This document shows positions 33,757 to 42,486 of a stretch of DNA of 64,000 nucleotides, piece by piece (the first letter of the stretch is position 1; each line of letters opens with the position of its first letter). The notes below the pieces were generated by a model that ran no database searches, was not told where the DNA came from, and was given only the letters and a program-made list of their open reading frames with translations. Source of the DNA: Pseudomonas sp. GM80 (lineage in GTDB: Bacteria > Pseudomonadota > Gammaproteobacteria > Pseudomonadales > Pseudomonadaceae). The translations under genes were made by a program, and so were the position numbers. The DNA is taken from assembly GCF_000282515.1 (NCBI RefSeq), contig NZ_AKJD01000042.1:62001-126000 (forward strand). The letters are read 5' to 3'.

Positions 33757-35055
33757 TCAGCGGCCCTTCTTCCAGAGCCACGCCCCCACCAGCATCCCCA
33801 TCGCGCACAGCACCGCCACATAATAAGCAGGCCCCATCGCGCTTTCTTTCAGCAGCAGACTCACCACCATCGGCGTCAACCCACCAAAGATCGCGTAAGC
33901 CACGTTGTACGAGAACGACAACCCGCTGAAGCGCACCACCGGTGGAAACGCTTTGACCATCACATACGGCACCGCCCCAATGGTGCCGACCAGAAACCCG
34001 GTCAGCGCATACAGCGGGAACAGCCAGTTCGGGTGCGCGGCGAGGCTGTGATAGAAGGTCCACGAGCTGATCAGCAAGCCCAGGCAACCGAACACAAACA
34101 CCCGACCGGCACCAAAGCGGTCCGCCAGCGCACCGGAAATGATGCAGCCGATGCTCAGGAACACGATCGCCAGACTGTTCGATTGCAACGATTGCGTCGG
34201 CGTGAAGTGATAGACCGTTTGCAGCACGGTCGGGGTCATCAGGATCACCACAACAATCCCGGCCGACAGCAACCAGGTCAGCAGCATCGAGATCGCAATC
34301 GCGCCGCGATGATCACGCAGCACCGCCCGCAGCGGCACTTCCTCAGCCAAGGCTTTACGTTGTTGCAGTTCGGCGAACACTGGCGTCTCATGCAGCCAGC
34401 GGCGCAGGTAGACCGAGAACAGGCCGAACACACCGCCGAGCAGGAAAGGGATCCGCCACGCGTAATCGGACACTTCTGCAGGCGTATAGATGCTGTTGAT
34501 CGCGGTGGCGACCAGTGAGCCGAGCAAGATGCCGGCGGTCAGGCCGCTGGTGAGTGTGCCGCAGGCGTAACCCATGTGCTTTTGCGGAACGTGTTCGGAA
34601 ACGAAGACCCACGCGCCCGGCACTTCACCGCCAATCGCCGCGCCCTGAATCACGCGCATCACCAGCAGCAGGATCGGCGCCCACATGCCGATCTGTGCGT
34701 AAGTCGGCAGCAGCCCCATGATCAGGGTCGGCACGGCCATCATGAAAATGCTCAGGGTGAACATCTTCTTGCGCCCCAGCAGGTCGCCGAAGTGCGCCAT
34801 GACGATGCCGCCCAGCGGCCGCGCGAGGTAGCCGGCGGCGAAGATGCCGAAGGTCTGCATCAGGCGCAGCCACTCGGGCATGTCGGCGGGGAAGAACAGC
34901 TTGCCGACCACGGTGGCGAAAAAAACGAAGATGATGAAATCGTAGAATTCCAGCGCACCGCCGAGGGCGGACAGCGACAGAGTCTTGTAGTCATTGCGGG
35001 TCAACGGTCGTGCGGGTTGCTCGGGCTGCGCGAGGCTCGAAGGCGCTGTGGTCAT
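33757..35055 (-). CDS. MFS metabolite:proton symporter (ProP/SHS type)
   Basis: A 432-residue major facilitator protein with about 12 helices. The start MTTAPSSLAQPEQPARP at 35055 is preferred; a frame open to 35151 adds residues with no protein character. Family marks are GGALEFYDFIIFVFFATVVG near 30, the loop 2-3 motif RPLGGIVMAHFGDLLGRKKMF near 77 and ALADRFGAGRVF near 287. Substrate not recognised; metabolite:H+ symporters in this group carry dicarboxylates, osmolytes or shikimate-like acids. It lies beside pstS, as in P. aeruginosa. Confidence 0.9.
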   Translation of the reverse strand: MTTAPSSLAQPEQPARPLTRNDYKTLSLSALGGALEFYDFIIFVFFATVVGKLFFPADMPEWLRLMQTFGIFAAGYLARPLGGIVMAHFGDLLGRKKMFTLSIFMMAVPTLIMGLLPTYAQIGMWAPILLLVMRVIQGAAIGGEVPGAWVFVSEHVPQKHMGYACGTLTSGLTAGILLGSLVATAINSIYTPAEVSDYAWRIPFLLGGVFGLFSVYLRRWLHETPVFAELQQRKALAEEVPLRAVLRDHRGAIAISMLLTWLLSAGIVVVILMTPTVLQTVYHFTPTQSLQSNSLAIVFLSIGCIISGALADRFGAGRVFVFGCLGLLISSWTFYHSLAAHPNWLFPLYALTGFLVGTIGAVPYVMVKAFPPVVRFSGLSFSYNVAYAIFGGLTPMVVSLLLKESAMGPAYYVAVLCAMGMLVGAWLWKKGR

Positions 35056-35252
35056 GGCAAGGGCTTCTCTTATAGTCGGATCTGCCGCCACAACAACGCT
35101 GGCGGTGGCTTGGGCAGGTTCGGCACCATAGCAAATTGTTCGAAAAAGCACATAGAGGCGCGTATTTGACGGTCAAAATCAGAACCGGATGGTCGTCGTG
35201 GAGTCTACCGACCGATATACTCGCAACCTGCTCCGGTTTGTAGGGGGTTGCT
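35056..35252. other. Divergent intergenic region, MFS symporter / thioesterase side
   Basis: About 200 bases without a gene. Upstream of the MFS gene (minus) a possible -10 TATGGT lies near 35125. No repeat of note. Confidence 0.4.
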
Positions 35253-35435
35253 GTGCGAAAACGTCGTTGGCCCGGCCTTTGCTCGGGATTAGCCGGTTTC
35301 GCAGAGTTTCTCCTTCAGGCGGCTTATGGAAAACGTGACGAACGTAGTATGTTCGGTGCTGAATCGTTTTTCCTGAAGACGGCTACCACCCGCAATACCA
35401 ACAAGAGTCACGGGTCAGAGGCACCCCCGGCATGA
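35253..35435 (+). CDS. Possible 60-residue leader protein before the thioesterase
   Basis: A GTG start at 35253 with an AGGGGG stretch five to ten bases upstream opens a 60-codon frame (MRKRRWPGLCSGLAGFAEFL...) whose stop overlaps the thioesterase ATG as ATGA. It is basic and hydrophobic at the N-terminus and not similar to anything I know. It may be a leader peptide or a chance frame; the overlap and ribosome site are the only support. Confidence 0.3.
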   Translation: MRKRRWPGLCSGLAGFAEFLLQAAYGKRDERSMFGAESFFLKTATTRNTNKSHGSEAPPA

Positions 35436-35836
35436 TAGAGCTCGAACAAGAAGATCCGATCCCGCAAGGCGACCTGGCCCTGCAAATCACCGCACTCCCG
35501 CGCGAAACCAACGGCTTTGGCGATATTTTCGGCGGCTGGCTGGTGGCGCAGATGGATTTGGCCGGCACCGCAATGGCCAGCCGTGTCGCTGGCGGTCGCG
35601 TCGCCACGGTTGCCATCGATCGCATGGCGTTCCTCGTGCCGGTCGCTGTCGGCGCGCAATTGTCCTTTTATACCCAGACCCTGGAAATCGGCCGCAGCTC
35701 GATCCAGATGATGGTCGAAGTGTGGAGCGACGATCCGCTGTCCAGCGAGTGGCGTAAAGTGACCGAAGCGGTCTTCGTCTTCGTCGCCATCGACGGCAGC
35801 GGTCGCACACGCTCGGTTCCACCGCGCGCGCGTTAA
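35432..35836 (+). CDS. Acyl-CoA thioesterase (hotdog fold, YciA-like)
   Basis: A 134-residue hotdog-fold thioesterase that hydrolyses acyl-CoA. The segment GDIFGGWLVAQMDLAGTAMA (residues 30-48) is the catalytic-loop/helix region of the YciA/BACH group, with the usual Asn/Asp in the first position, here D31. A strand VATVAIDRMAFLVPVAVGAQL follows. The size is normal. It starts within an ATGA overlap with the small frame upstream. Confidence 0.9.
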   Translation: MIELEQEDPIPQGDLALQITALPRETNGFGDIFGGWLVAQMDLAGTAMASRVAGGRVATVAIDRMAFLVPVAVGAQLSFYTQTLEIGRSSIQMMVEVWSDDPLSSEWRKVTEAVFVFVAIDGSGRTRSVPPRAR

Positions 35837-35893
35837 ACCTCGCGGCCGTTTGACGGTCGATTGTTGTCCTTGTTACTGATCGAGAGCTGTCCC

Positions 35894-36793
35894 ATGAACA
35901 CGCCCAACGTTGAAGCCGTGAAACTGGATGAACTGAACTGCTGGCGCATCCGCCACGGTCAGGCCGAAGTGCTGGTGGCCCAGCAAGGCGCGCACATCCT
36001 CAGTTATCAGATCGATGGCCAGCCGCCGATCATCTGGCTCAACGACAAGGCCGACTTCAAGACAGGCAAAAGCATCCGCGCCGGTGTTCCGGTGTGCTGG
36101 CCGTGGTTTGGCAAGTTCGAGCGCAACCCGCAGAGCGTGCAGGCCATGTACACCGGTGAGCAACCGGCGTCCGCGCACGGTCTGGTGCGGGCGATGGATT
36201 GGGAGTTGGGTGGCATCGAATCAGAGGCTGACGGCGTCAAGGTCGAGTTCAAACTGGCCTACCCCGAAGGCGGCCTGCCGGGCTGGCCGCATCAGGTCGA
36301 TCTGACCCTGACCCTGCATTTGTCCGAGCAACTGAGTTTCAGCCTGACCAGCCATAACCGTGGCAGTGACACCGTCAGCCTGAGCCAGGCGCTGCACACC
36401 TATTTCGCGGTCAGCGATGTGCGCAACGTGCACGTCGATGGCGTCGATGGCTTGAATTACATCGAGACGCTGGATGACTGGAAAACCAACCGTCAGCAAG
36501 GTGACCTGCAGTTTGCCGGTGAGACCGACCGCATCTATCTCGACGCTCCGCCGCAGCTGAGCATCGTCGACGCGGCCTGGGAACGACGCATTGTGCTGAC
36601 CTGCACCGGCTCGCGCACGGCGGTGATCTGGAATCCGTGGATTGACCGCGCGGCCGCGCTGGCGGATATGGATAACGATGGCTGGCAGCGCATGTTGTGC
36701 ATCGAGACGGCGAATGTAATGGATGACATCGTCACGCTGGCACCGAGTGCGAGCCATACCATGGGTGTCAGTGTCGCCAGCACACCGCTCTAA
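35894..36793 (+). CDS. D-hexose-6-phosphate mutarotase (YeaD-like)
   Basis: A 299-residue aldose-1-epimerase-fold enzyme that interconverts anomers of hexose-6-phosphate. Recognisable parts are QQGAHILSYQIDGQPPIIWL near 29, GKSIRAGVPVCWPWFG near 62, SAHGLVRAMDWEL near 96 and IWNPWIDRAAALADMDN near 250. The ATG at 35894 (MNTPNVEAVKL) gives the family N-terminus; an earlier in-frame ATG (35861) would read a spacer. A REPIN follows downstream. Confidence 0.92.
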   Translation: MNTPNVEAVKLDELNCWRIRHGQAEVLVAQQGAHILSYQIDGQPPIIWLNDKADFKTGKSIRAGVPVCWPWFGKFERNPQSVQAMYTGEQPASAHGLVRAMDWELGGIESEADGVKVEFKLAYPEGGLPGWPHQVDLTLTLHLSEQLSFSLTSHNRGSDTVSLSQALHTYFAVSDVRNVHVDGVDGLNYIETLDDWKTNRQQGDLQFAGETDRIYLDAPPQLSIVDAAWERRIVLTCTGSRTAVIWNPWIDRAAALADMDNDGWQRMLCIETANVMDDIVTLAPSASHTMGVSVASTPL

Positions 36794-36828
36794 CCAACAC
36801 CGCCAAACCCAATGTGGATGTGAGCCTT

Positions 36829-36929
36829 TGTGGCGAGGGGATTTATCCCCGATGGACTGCGCAGCAGGCCCTGCTCTTTTAAAAGCGGGGTCGCTTCGCA
36901 ACCCATCGGGGATAAATCCCCTCGCCACA
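36829..36929. repeat. REPIN hairpin, GGCGAGGGGATTTATCCCC type
   Basis: Arms TGTGGCGAGGGGATTTATCC and its complement ending CCCCTCGCCACA. A third hairpin family; another copy is at 42544-42677. Confidence 0.85.
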
Positions 36930-36962
36930 TGGGCTAATCCCTACATGTGTTATGTGCAGGTT

Positions 36963-37499
36963 TTAAAGATCAGATTCCTGCACCACCCGCACCTTGTCCG
37001 CGTCCAGCGCATACGCCGCGTCAGCCAGGTCATTGCTGACCTTCTCGACTTTCAGCGTGCCGGTCACCCACAGCGGCGTATAGATATCGTCCAGCTTCAA
37101 ACCCTTCGGATAACGCACCAGCACCAGTTGATTCGGCGGCGGTGGCGGCACGTGAATGCAAGCGCCCGGATAAGGCACGAGGAAGAACAGCGTGCTGCGG
37201 CCCTTGGCGTCAGACTCCAGCGGCACCGGATAACCACCGATGCGGATGTGTTTGTCGTTCATCGACGCCACGGTTTTGGTCGAATACATCACCGCCGGCA
37301 GACCTTTGGCCTGCTTCATCCCGCCCTTCTCGGTGAAGGTGCCGGTGGCTTCCGGGGAGTTGTGGTCGATTTCAGGCATGGCCTCGAGGGCCTTTTGGTC
37401 CGACTTGGGCATCAGTTCGAGCCAGTCGGTTTCCGGCAGTTCGCCGGCGTGGGCCAAACCGCTGCCCAGGAACAGGAGAGTCAACAGAAGACGGCGCAT
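36963..37499 (-). CDS. Exported DUF3299 family protein
   Basis: A 178-residue exported protein. The signal peptide MRRLLLTLLFLGSGLAHA ends AHA-G at residue 18-19. The body matches DUF3299: DTVRIGGYPVPLESD-like KHIRIGGYPVPLE near residue 84, FFLVPYPGACIHVPPPPPNQ near 105 and PLWVTGTLKVEK near 143. The PGACIHVPPPP motif resembles a thioredoxin/Fe-binding loop, but the role is unknown. The gene stands alone between a REPIN and the glsB-like gene. Confidence 0.88.
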   Translation of the reverse strand: MRRLLLTLLFLGSGLAHAGELPETDWLELMPKSDQKALEAMPEIDHNSPEATGTFTEKGGMKQAKGLPAVMYSTKTVASMNDKHIRIGGYPVPLESDAKGRSTLFFLVPYPGACIHVPPPPPNQLVLVRYPKGLKLDDIYTPLWVTGTLKVEKVSNDLADAAYALDADKVRVVQESDL

Positions 37500-37592
37500 G
37501 AAGGTGCTCGGTATAGAAAGGAATGAACGCTGAATCGCCGAGCATTCTAGCCCTCCCGGCCACTTTGGCAGAGAGGGCTTTGTCGCTTTGGA

Positions 37593-37838
37593 TCAGTTCT
37601 TTTTGATCAGGCCGTAGATCACCAGCAACACGATTGCGCCAACCAGTGCGCCGATGAAACCTGCGCCCTCGCCCGCGTGATAGATGCCCAGAGCCTGGCC
37701 GCCGTAAGTGGCCGCCAGCGAACCGCCGATACCGAGCAGGATGGTCATGATCCAGCCCATGCTGTCATCGCCCGGTTTCAGGAACCGAGCCAGCAGGCCG
37801 ACGATCAAGCCGATAAAGATGGTTCCGATAATTCCCAT
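37593..37838 (-). CDS. GlsB/YeaQ/YmgE family membrane stress protein
   Basis: An 81-residue protein of the transglycosylase-associated/GlsB family. Three hydrophobic segments contain the family pattern IGLIVGLLARFLKPGDDSMGWIMTILLGIGG and GAIVLLVIYGLI. It is a small inner-membrane protein linked to envelope and stress responses in other bacteria. Normal length. Confidence 0.93.
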   Translation of the reverse strand: MGIIGTIFIGLIVGLLARFLKPGDDSMGWIMTILLGIGGSLAATYGGQALGIYHAGEGAGFIGALVGAIVLLVIYGLIKKN

Positions 37839-37947
37839 GGCAATTCCCTCTCAGTAGTAGATATGCGAAGCCTAGTCAGACTTTGGCATCCTGCCATGAG
37901 AGAACGGCGGCCCCTGAATGGTTCCGCCGCTGCCACATGAAACTGTT

Positions 37948-39030
37948 TTACTCGGCGATCAGCGCTTCGACCTTGATGATCTGCGCCTGCAGCGTGGCCA
38001 TGTCCGCGCAGCGCAGGTTGGCGTGACCGACCTTGCGCCCGGCCTTGAACGCTTTGCCGTAGTGATGCAGGTGGCAATCGTCGATGGCGATGACCTTCTC
38101 AACCGGCGGTACCACGCCGATGAAGTTGAGCATCGCGCTCTCGCCAACCTTGGCCGTCGAACCCAGCGGCAGGCCGGCAACGGCGCGCAGATGGTTTTCG
38201 AACTGGCTGCACTCGGCGCCTTCGGTGGTCCAGTGCCCGGAGTTGTGCACGCGCGGGGCGATTTCGTTGGCCTTGAGGCCACCGTCAACTTCAAAGAACT
38301 CGAACGCCATCACGCCGACGTAGTTCAACTGCTTGAGCACACGGCTCGAGTAGTCTTCGGCCAATGCCTGCAACGGGTGATCAGTGCTGGCAACGGACAG
38401 CTTGAGAATGCCGCTGTCGTGGGTGTTGTGTACCAGCGGATAGAACTTGGTTTCGCCATCGCGGGCGCGCACCGCGATCAGCGAGACTTCACCGGTGAAC
38501 GGCACGAAGCCTTCCAGCAGGCAGGCAACGCTGCCCAGTTCGGCGAAGGTGCCGACCACATCTTCCGGCTTGCGCAGGACTTTCTGGCCCTTGCCGTCGT
38601 AACCCAGGGTGCGGGTTTTCAGCACGGCCGGCAGACCGATCGCAGCGACCGCAGCGTCCAGATCGGCCTGCGACTGAATGTCGGCGAAGGCCGGGGTCGG
38701 GATGCCCAGATCCTTGAACATGCTCTTTTCAAACCAGCGATCGCGAGCGATGCGCAGGGCTTCGGCGCTCGGGTAGACCGGGACGAATTGCGAAAGAAAT
38801 GCCACGGTTTCGGCCGGGACGCTTTCGAACTCGAAGGTCACCAGATCGACTTCATCGGCCAATTGGCGCAGATGATCCTGATCGCCGTAATCGGCCCGCA
38901 GGTGTTCGCCCAGCGCAGCGGCGCAAGCGTCCGGCGCAGGGTCGAGGAAAGCGAAGTTCATGCCCAGCGGAGTGCCCGCCAGGGCCAACATGCGACCCAA
39001 CTGGCCGCCACCGATTACACCGATCTTCAT
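37948..39030 (-). CDS. purK: N5-carboxyaminoimidazole ribonucleotide synthase PurK
   Basis: A 360-residue ATP-grasp enzyme that carboxylates aminoimidazole ribonucleotide in purine synthesis. It starts MKIGVIGGGQLGRMLALAG (residue 1 at 39030), has the ATP-grasp lysine loop LKTRTLGYDGKGQKVL near 140 and the metal/ligand site EIAPRVHNSGHWT near 258. A frame open further back to 39093 adds residues of purE-end sequence. It follows purE with a 10-base gap, so both steps of CAIR formation are co-transcribed. Confidence 0.97.
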   Translation of the reverse strand: MKIGVIGGGQLGRMLALAGTPLGMNFAFLDPAPDACAAALGEHLRADYGDQDHLRQLADEVDLVTFEFESVPAETVAFLSQFVPVYPSAEALRIARDRWFEKSMFKDLGIPTPAFADIQSQADLDAAVAAIGLPAVLKTRTLGYDGKGQKVLRKPEDVVGTFAELGSVACLLEGFVPFTGEVSLIAVRARDGETKFYPLVHNTHDSGILKLSVASTDHPLQALAEDYSSRVLKQLNYVGVMAFEFFEVDGGLKANEIAPRVHNSGHWTTEGAECSQFENHLRAVAGLPLGSTAKVGESAMLNFIGVVPPVEKVIAIDDCHLHHYGKAFKAGRKVGHANLRCADMATLQAQIIKVEALIAE

Positions 39031-39040
39031 CTCAACAACC

Positions 39041-39532
39041 TCAGGCAATACGTGGGTCTGGATTGTCCAGGACGCTGTCTGTCTGCTCGGCACGGAAGGT
39101 TTTCAGTACCGCGTGGAACTGCGGATGCTTGGCGCCGAGGATGCTCGCCGAGAGCAGCGCGGCGTTGATCGCGCCGGCCTTGCCGATGGCCAGGGTGGCG
39201 ACCGGAATGCCGGCTGGCATCTGCACGATCGACAGCAGCGAGTCGACGCCCGAGAGCATGGCCGACTGCACTGGCACGCCCAGCACCGGCAGATGGGTCT
39301 TGGCCGCACACATGCCTGGCAAGTGGGCTGCGCCACCGGCACCGGCGATAATCACCTCGATGCCGCGGCCTTCGGCCTCTTCGGCGTACTGGAACAGCAG
39401 ATCCGGGGTACGGTGGGCAGAGACCACTTTGACCTCGTACGGGATGCCGAGCTTTTCCAGCATATCGGCGGTGTGGCTAAGGGTGGACCAATCGGACTTG
39501 GAGCCCATGATCACGCCAACCAGTGCACTCAT
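39041..39532 (-). CDS. purE: N5-CAIR mutase PurE
   Basis: A 163-residue enzyme that converts N5-CAIR to CAIR. It starts [18 protein letters not shown] (the substrate-binding GSxSD loop), contains SAHRTPDLL near 42 with the catalytic His, and [14 protein letters not shown] near 70. A frame continuing to 39691 is not needed; the ATG at 39532 gives the usual length. Leader hairpins lie at 39581-39645. Confidence 0.97.
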   Translation of the reverse strand: MSALVGVIMGSKSDWSTLSHTADMLEKLGIPYEVKVVSAHRTPDLLFQYAEEAEGRGIEVIIAGAGGAAHLPGMCAAKTHLPVLGVPVQSAMLSGVDSLLSIVQMPAGIPVATLAIGKAGAINAALLSASILGAKHPQFHAVLKTFRAEQTDSVLDNPDPRIA

Positions 39533-39580
39533 CGTCGCGCCTCTTCTCTCTGGAGCGCCCGCAGGCGCGTCATAAAACAA

Positions 39581-39645
39581 CAAGCCACGCAGGTTGCGTG
39601 GCTTGATTGTACGAAAAATGGCCGGACGTGCCGGCCGAAGGCCGC
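39581..39645 (-). promoter_or_regulatory. Tandem hairpins in the purE leader
   Basis: A perfect 11-base stem CAAGCCACGCA-GGT-TGCGTGGCTTG (39581-39605), on the minus strand followed by TTGTTGTTTT, looks like an attenuator or terminator 49 bases before the purE ATG. A second GC-rich hairpin (GCCGG...CCGGC, CGGCC-GAA-GGCCG) lies at 39620-39645. TATACT just upstream (near 39649-39654) could be the -10. Confidence 0.5.
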
Positions 39646-39758
39646 GCAGTATACCGCAAAGAAAGCAATAAACAGCCCCTGAAACGACCATCTGTCAAAT
39701 GAGCGAAAGCCCCGGTTTTATTGACCTGAAGGTCAGCGAAAAGACATCCCCCGATCCC

Positions 39759-39848
39759 TGTGGGAGCTGGCTTGCCAGCGATGGCGTCGCATCAGTAAAA
39801 AGCGCGGGTGACTGACCCACCGCAATCGCTGGCAAGCCAGCTCCCACA
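39759..39848. repeat. REPIN hairpin, GGGAGCTGGCTTGCCAGCGATG type
   Basis: Arms TGTGGGAGCTGGCTTGCCAGC and GCTGGCAAGCCAGCTCCCACA. Same family as 28161-28247. It separates the LysR gene from the purE leader. Confidence 0.85.
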
Positions 39849-39864
39849 GGGTTTTTCATCAACC

Positions 39865-40782
39865 TCAGGCTCCGGTTGTACCTTGTGCAGCACCGCCTTC
39901 GAGCTTGCGCCACAGCAATCGCACGTTGGCTTTGCGCACCAAGGCGCAGCGATACAGACGAATCTCCAGCGGCACGTGCCATTGCGGGCCGCCGCAGACC
40001 ACCAGCTCGCCGCGAGCCAGTTCCGCGCGAACGCTCAACTGCGGCACCCACGCAATGCCGAGACCTTCCAGCGCCATGCTTTTAAGGCTGTCAGCCATTG
40101 CGGTTTCATAGATGGTGGTGAAGCGCAGCTGACGCTGACGCAGCAAGCCATTCACCGAGCGCCCGAGAAACGCCCCGGCGCTGTACGCCAGCAACGGCAC
40201 GCTCGCCTCTCCCTCCAGATCGAACAACGGCTTGCCGTCAGCATCCGCCGCGCACACCGGCAGCATCTCGGTCTGGCCCAAATGCAGCGACGGGAAAATT
40301 TCCGGGTCCATCTGCATCGCCGCGTCCGGGTCGTAGAACGCCAGCATCAGATCGCAGCCCCCTTCACGCAAGGCATGCACCGCATCGCCGACGTTGGTCG
40401 CGACCAGCCGCGTGGCGATGTTCAGCCCTTCATTGCGCAACTGCGCGATCCAGCGCGGGAAGAAACCCAGCGCCAAGGAGTGAGCGGCAGCGACTTGCAT
40501 CACTTCGCCCTGCCCGCCTTCCAGATGATGCAAATGGCGCAGCACTTCGCCGAGCTGTTCAACCACGGTGCGCGCGGTCACCAGAAACAATTGCCCCGCC
40601 GCCGTCAGCTCGATCGGCGTGCGCGAGCGGTTGACCAACGTCAGCCCCAGCGCCGCTTCGAGACTGCGGATCCGCCGGCTGAAGGCCGGCTGGGTCACGA
40701 AGCGTCGTTCAGCGGCCTGCGAGAAGCTGCGGGTGGCGGCCAGGGCACTGAAGTCCTCGAGCCATTTGCTTTCCAGATTCAT
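39865..40782 (-). CDS. LysR-family regulator (HypT/YjiE-like)
   Basis: A 305-residue LysR-type regulator. The helix-turn-helix is at about 5-60 (LESKWLEDFSALAATRSFSQAAERRFVTQPAFSRRIRSLE), which is the HypT/YjiE-type start. The effector domain follows (about 90-290). HypT senses hypochlorite in E. coli; here the target is not visible. The start MNLESKWLEDF at 40782 is chosen over an upstream ATG. It is divergent from aspA, the usual LysR arrangement for a controlled neighbour, so aspA may be its target. Confidence 0.92.
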   Translation of the reverse strand: MNLESKWLEDFSALAATRSFSQAAERRFVTQPAFSRRIRSLEAALGLTLVNRSRTPIELTAAGQLFLVTARTVVEQLGEVLRHLHHLEGGQGEVMQVAAAHSLALGFFPRWIAQLRNEGLNIATRLVATNVGDAVHALREGGCDLMLAFYDPDAAMQMDPEIFPSLHLGQTEMLPVCAADADGKPLFDLEGEASVPLLAYSAGAFLGRSVNGLLRQRQLRFTTIYETAMADSLKSMALEGLGIAWVPQLSVRAELARGELVVCGGPQWHVPLEIRLYRCALVRKANVRLLWRKLEGGAAQGTTGA

Positions 40783-40962
40783 CACGTCCTCCCGGACACG
40801 CACCAAAACAGGTCACACGTCTGCCGCGCACGCGGCGTCACACGGGCATTATGCCGAATGTGCATAGGCCAGTGCTTAACAGCATTGGCCCAAAAATTCG
40901 CACAAGCCTAGCATTCGCAGCGTTCCGGCACAGACCGGGTCCATATCGAGATGATTTCTATC

Positions 40963-42387
40963 ATGTCCTCCGCTGCATCTTTCCGCACAGAAAACGACCT
41001 GCTTGGCGCCCTCGAAGTACCGGCTCAAGCGTATTACGGCATCCAGACCCTGCGAGCGGTGAACAACTTCCGTCTCTCCGGCGTTCCGATTTCGCATTAC
41101 CCAAAACTCGTTGTCGGTCTGGCAATGGTCAAACAGGCCGCTGCTGACGCCAACCGCGAGTTGGGTCACCTGAGCGAAGCCAAGCACGCTGCCATCAGCG
41201 AAGCCTGTGCCCGATTGATCCGCGGTGATTACCACGAAGAGTTCGTGGTCGACATGATTCAAGGTGGCGCCGGTACTTCCACCAACATGAACGCCAACGA
41301 AGTGATCGCCAACATTGCCCTCGAAGCAATGGGTCACGAGAAAGGCGAGTACCAGTACCTGCACCCGAACGACGACGTCAACATGGCGCAGTCGACCAAC
41401 GACGCTTACCCGACGGCGATCCGCCTGGGTCTGCTGCTCGGTCACGACACCCTGCTGGCCAGCCTCGACAGCCTGATTCAAGCGTTTGCGGCCAAGGGTA
41501 AAGAATTCGATCACGTCCTGAAAATGGGCCGTACCCAGCTGCAAGACGCCGTGCCGATGACCCTCGGCCAGGAATTCCGTGCTTTCGCCACCACCATGGG
41601 CGAAGACCTGGCCCGTCTGAAGACGCTGGCCCCGGAACTGCTGACTGAAGTGAACCTGGGCGGCACCGCGATCGGTACCGGCATCAACGCCGACCCGCGT
41701 TATCAAGCGCTGGCTGTTCAGCGTCTGGCCCTGATCAGCGGTCAACCGCTGGTTCCAGCCGCCGACCTGATCGAAGCGACTTCCGACATGGGCGCCTTCG
41801 TGCTGTTCTCCGGCATGCTCAAGCGCACCGCGGTCAAGCTGTCGAAGATCTGCAACGACCTGCGCCTGCTGTCCAGCGGCCCACGCACCGGCATCAACGA
41901 AATCAACCTGCCAGCGCGTCAGCCAGGCAGCTCGATCATGCCTGGCAAGGTCAACCCGGTCATCCCGGAAGCTGTGAACCAGGTTGCGTTCCAGGTCATC
42001 GGTAACGACCTGGCGCTGACCATGGCAGCCGAAGGCGGCCAACTGCAGCTGAACGTGATGGAGCCACTGATCGCTTTCAAGATCTTCGACTCGATCCGCC
42101 TGCTGCAACGCGCCATGGACATGCTGCGCGAGCACTGCATCGTCGGCATCACCGCCAACGAAGCGCGCTGCCGTGAACTGGTCGAGCACTCGATCGGTCT
42201 GGTCACCGCACTGAACCCGTACATCGGCTACAAAAACGCCACCCGCATCGCCGGTCTCGCCCTTGAAAGCGGCCGCGGCGTGCTGGAACTGGTGCGCGAA
42301 GAAGGTCTGCTCGACGAAGCCATGCTCGCCGACATCCTGCGCCCGGAAAACATGATTGCTCCGCGTCTGGTTCCGCTGAAAGGCTGA
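40963..42387 (+). CDS. aspA: Aspartate ammonia-lyase AspA
   Basis: A 474-residue lyase that makes fumarate and ammonia from aspartate. The lyase signature GSSIMPGKVNPVIPE lies near residue 322, TGTGINADPRYQ near 237, and SSTNDAYPTAIRLG-like MAQSTNDAYPTAIRL near 140. The start MSSAASFRTENDLLG (40963) is used with a GAG-type site 12 bases upstream; an ATG four codons earlier is also possible. Next to a symporter and an asparaginase, it belongs to an Asp/Asn catabolic group. A terminator follows. Confidence 0.95.
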   Translation: MSSAASFRTENDLLGALEVPAQAYYGIQTLRAVNNFRLSGVPISHYPKLVVGLAMVKQAAADANRELGHLSEAKHAAISEACARLIRGDYHEEFVVDMIQGGAGTSTNMNANEVIANIALEAMGHEKGEYQYLHPNDDVNMAQSTNDAYPTAIRLGLLLGHDTLLASLDSLIQAFAAKGKEFDHVLKMGRTQLQDAVPMTLGQEFRAFATTMGEDLARLKTLAPELLTEVNLGGTAIGTGINADPRYQALAVQRLALISGQPLVPAADLIEATSDMGAFVLFSGMLKRTAVKLSKICNDLRLLSSGPRTGINEINLPARQPGSSIMPGKVNPVIPEAVNQVAFQVIGNDLALTMAAEGGQLQLNVMEPLIAFKIFDSIRLLQRAMDMLREHCIVGITANEARCRELVEHSIGLVTALNPYIGYKNATRIAGLALESGRGVLELVREEGLLDEAMLADILRPENMIAPRLVPLKG

Positions 42388-42450
42388 ACCGATGCGTAAT
42401 TTGTAGCACCGCTCACCAGGTCGAGGGACTAGACACCTCTCACCTTTTGA

Positions 42451-42486
42451 GGGCTTGGGGATTTAGTCCCCAGGCCCTTTTTTTTA
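42451..42486 (+). terminator. Rho-independent terminator after aspA
   Basis: Stem GGGCTTGGGG-ATTTAGT-CCCCAGGCCC followed by eight T residues, 63 bases after the aspA stop. Confidence 0.9.
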
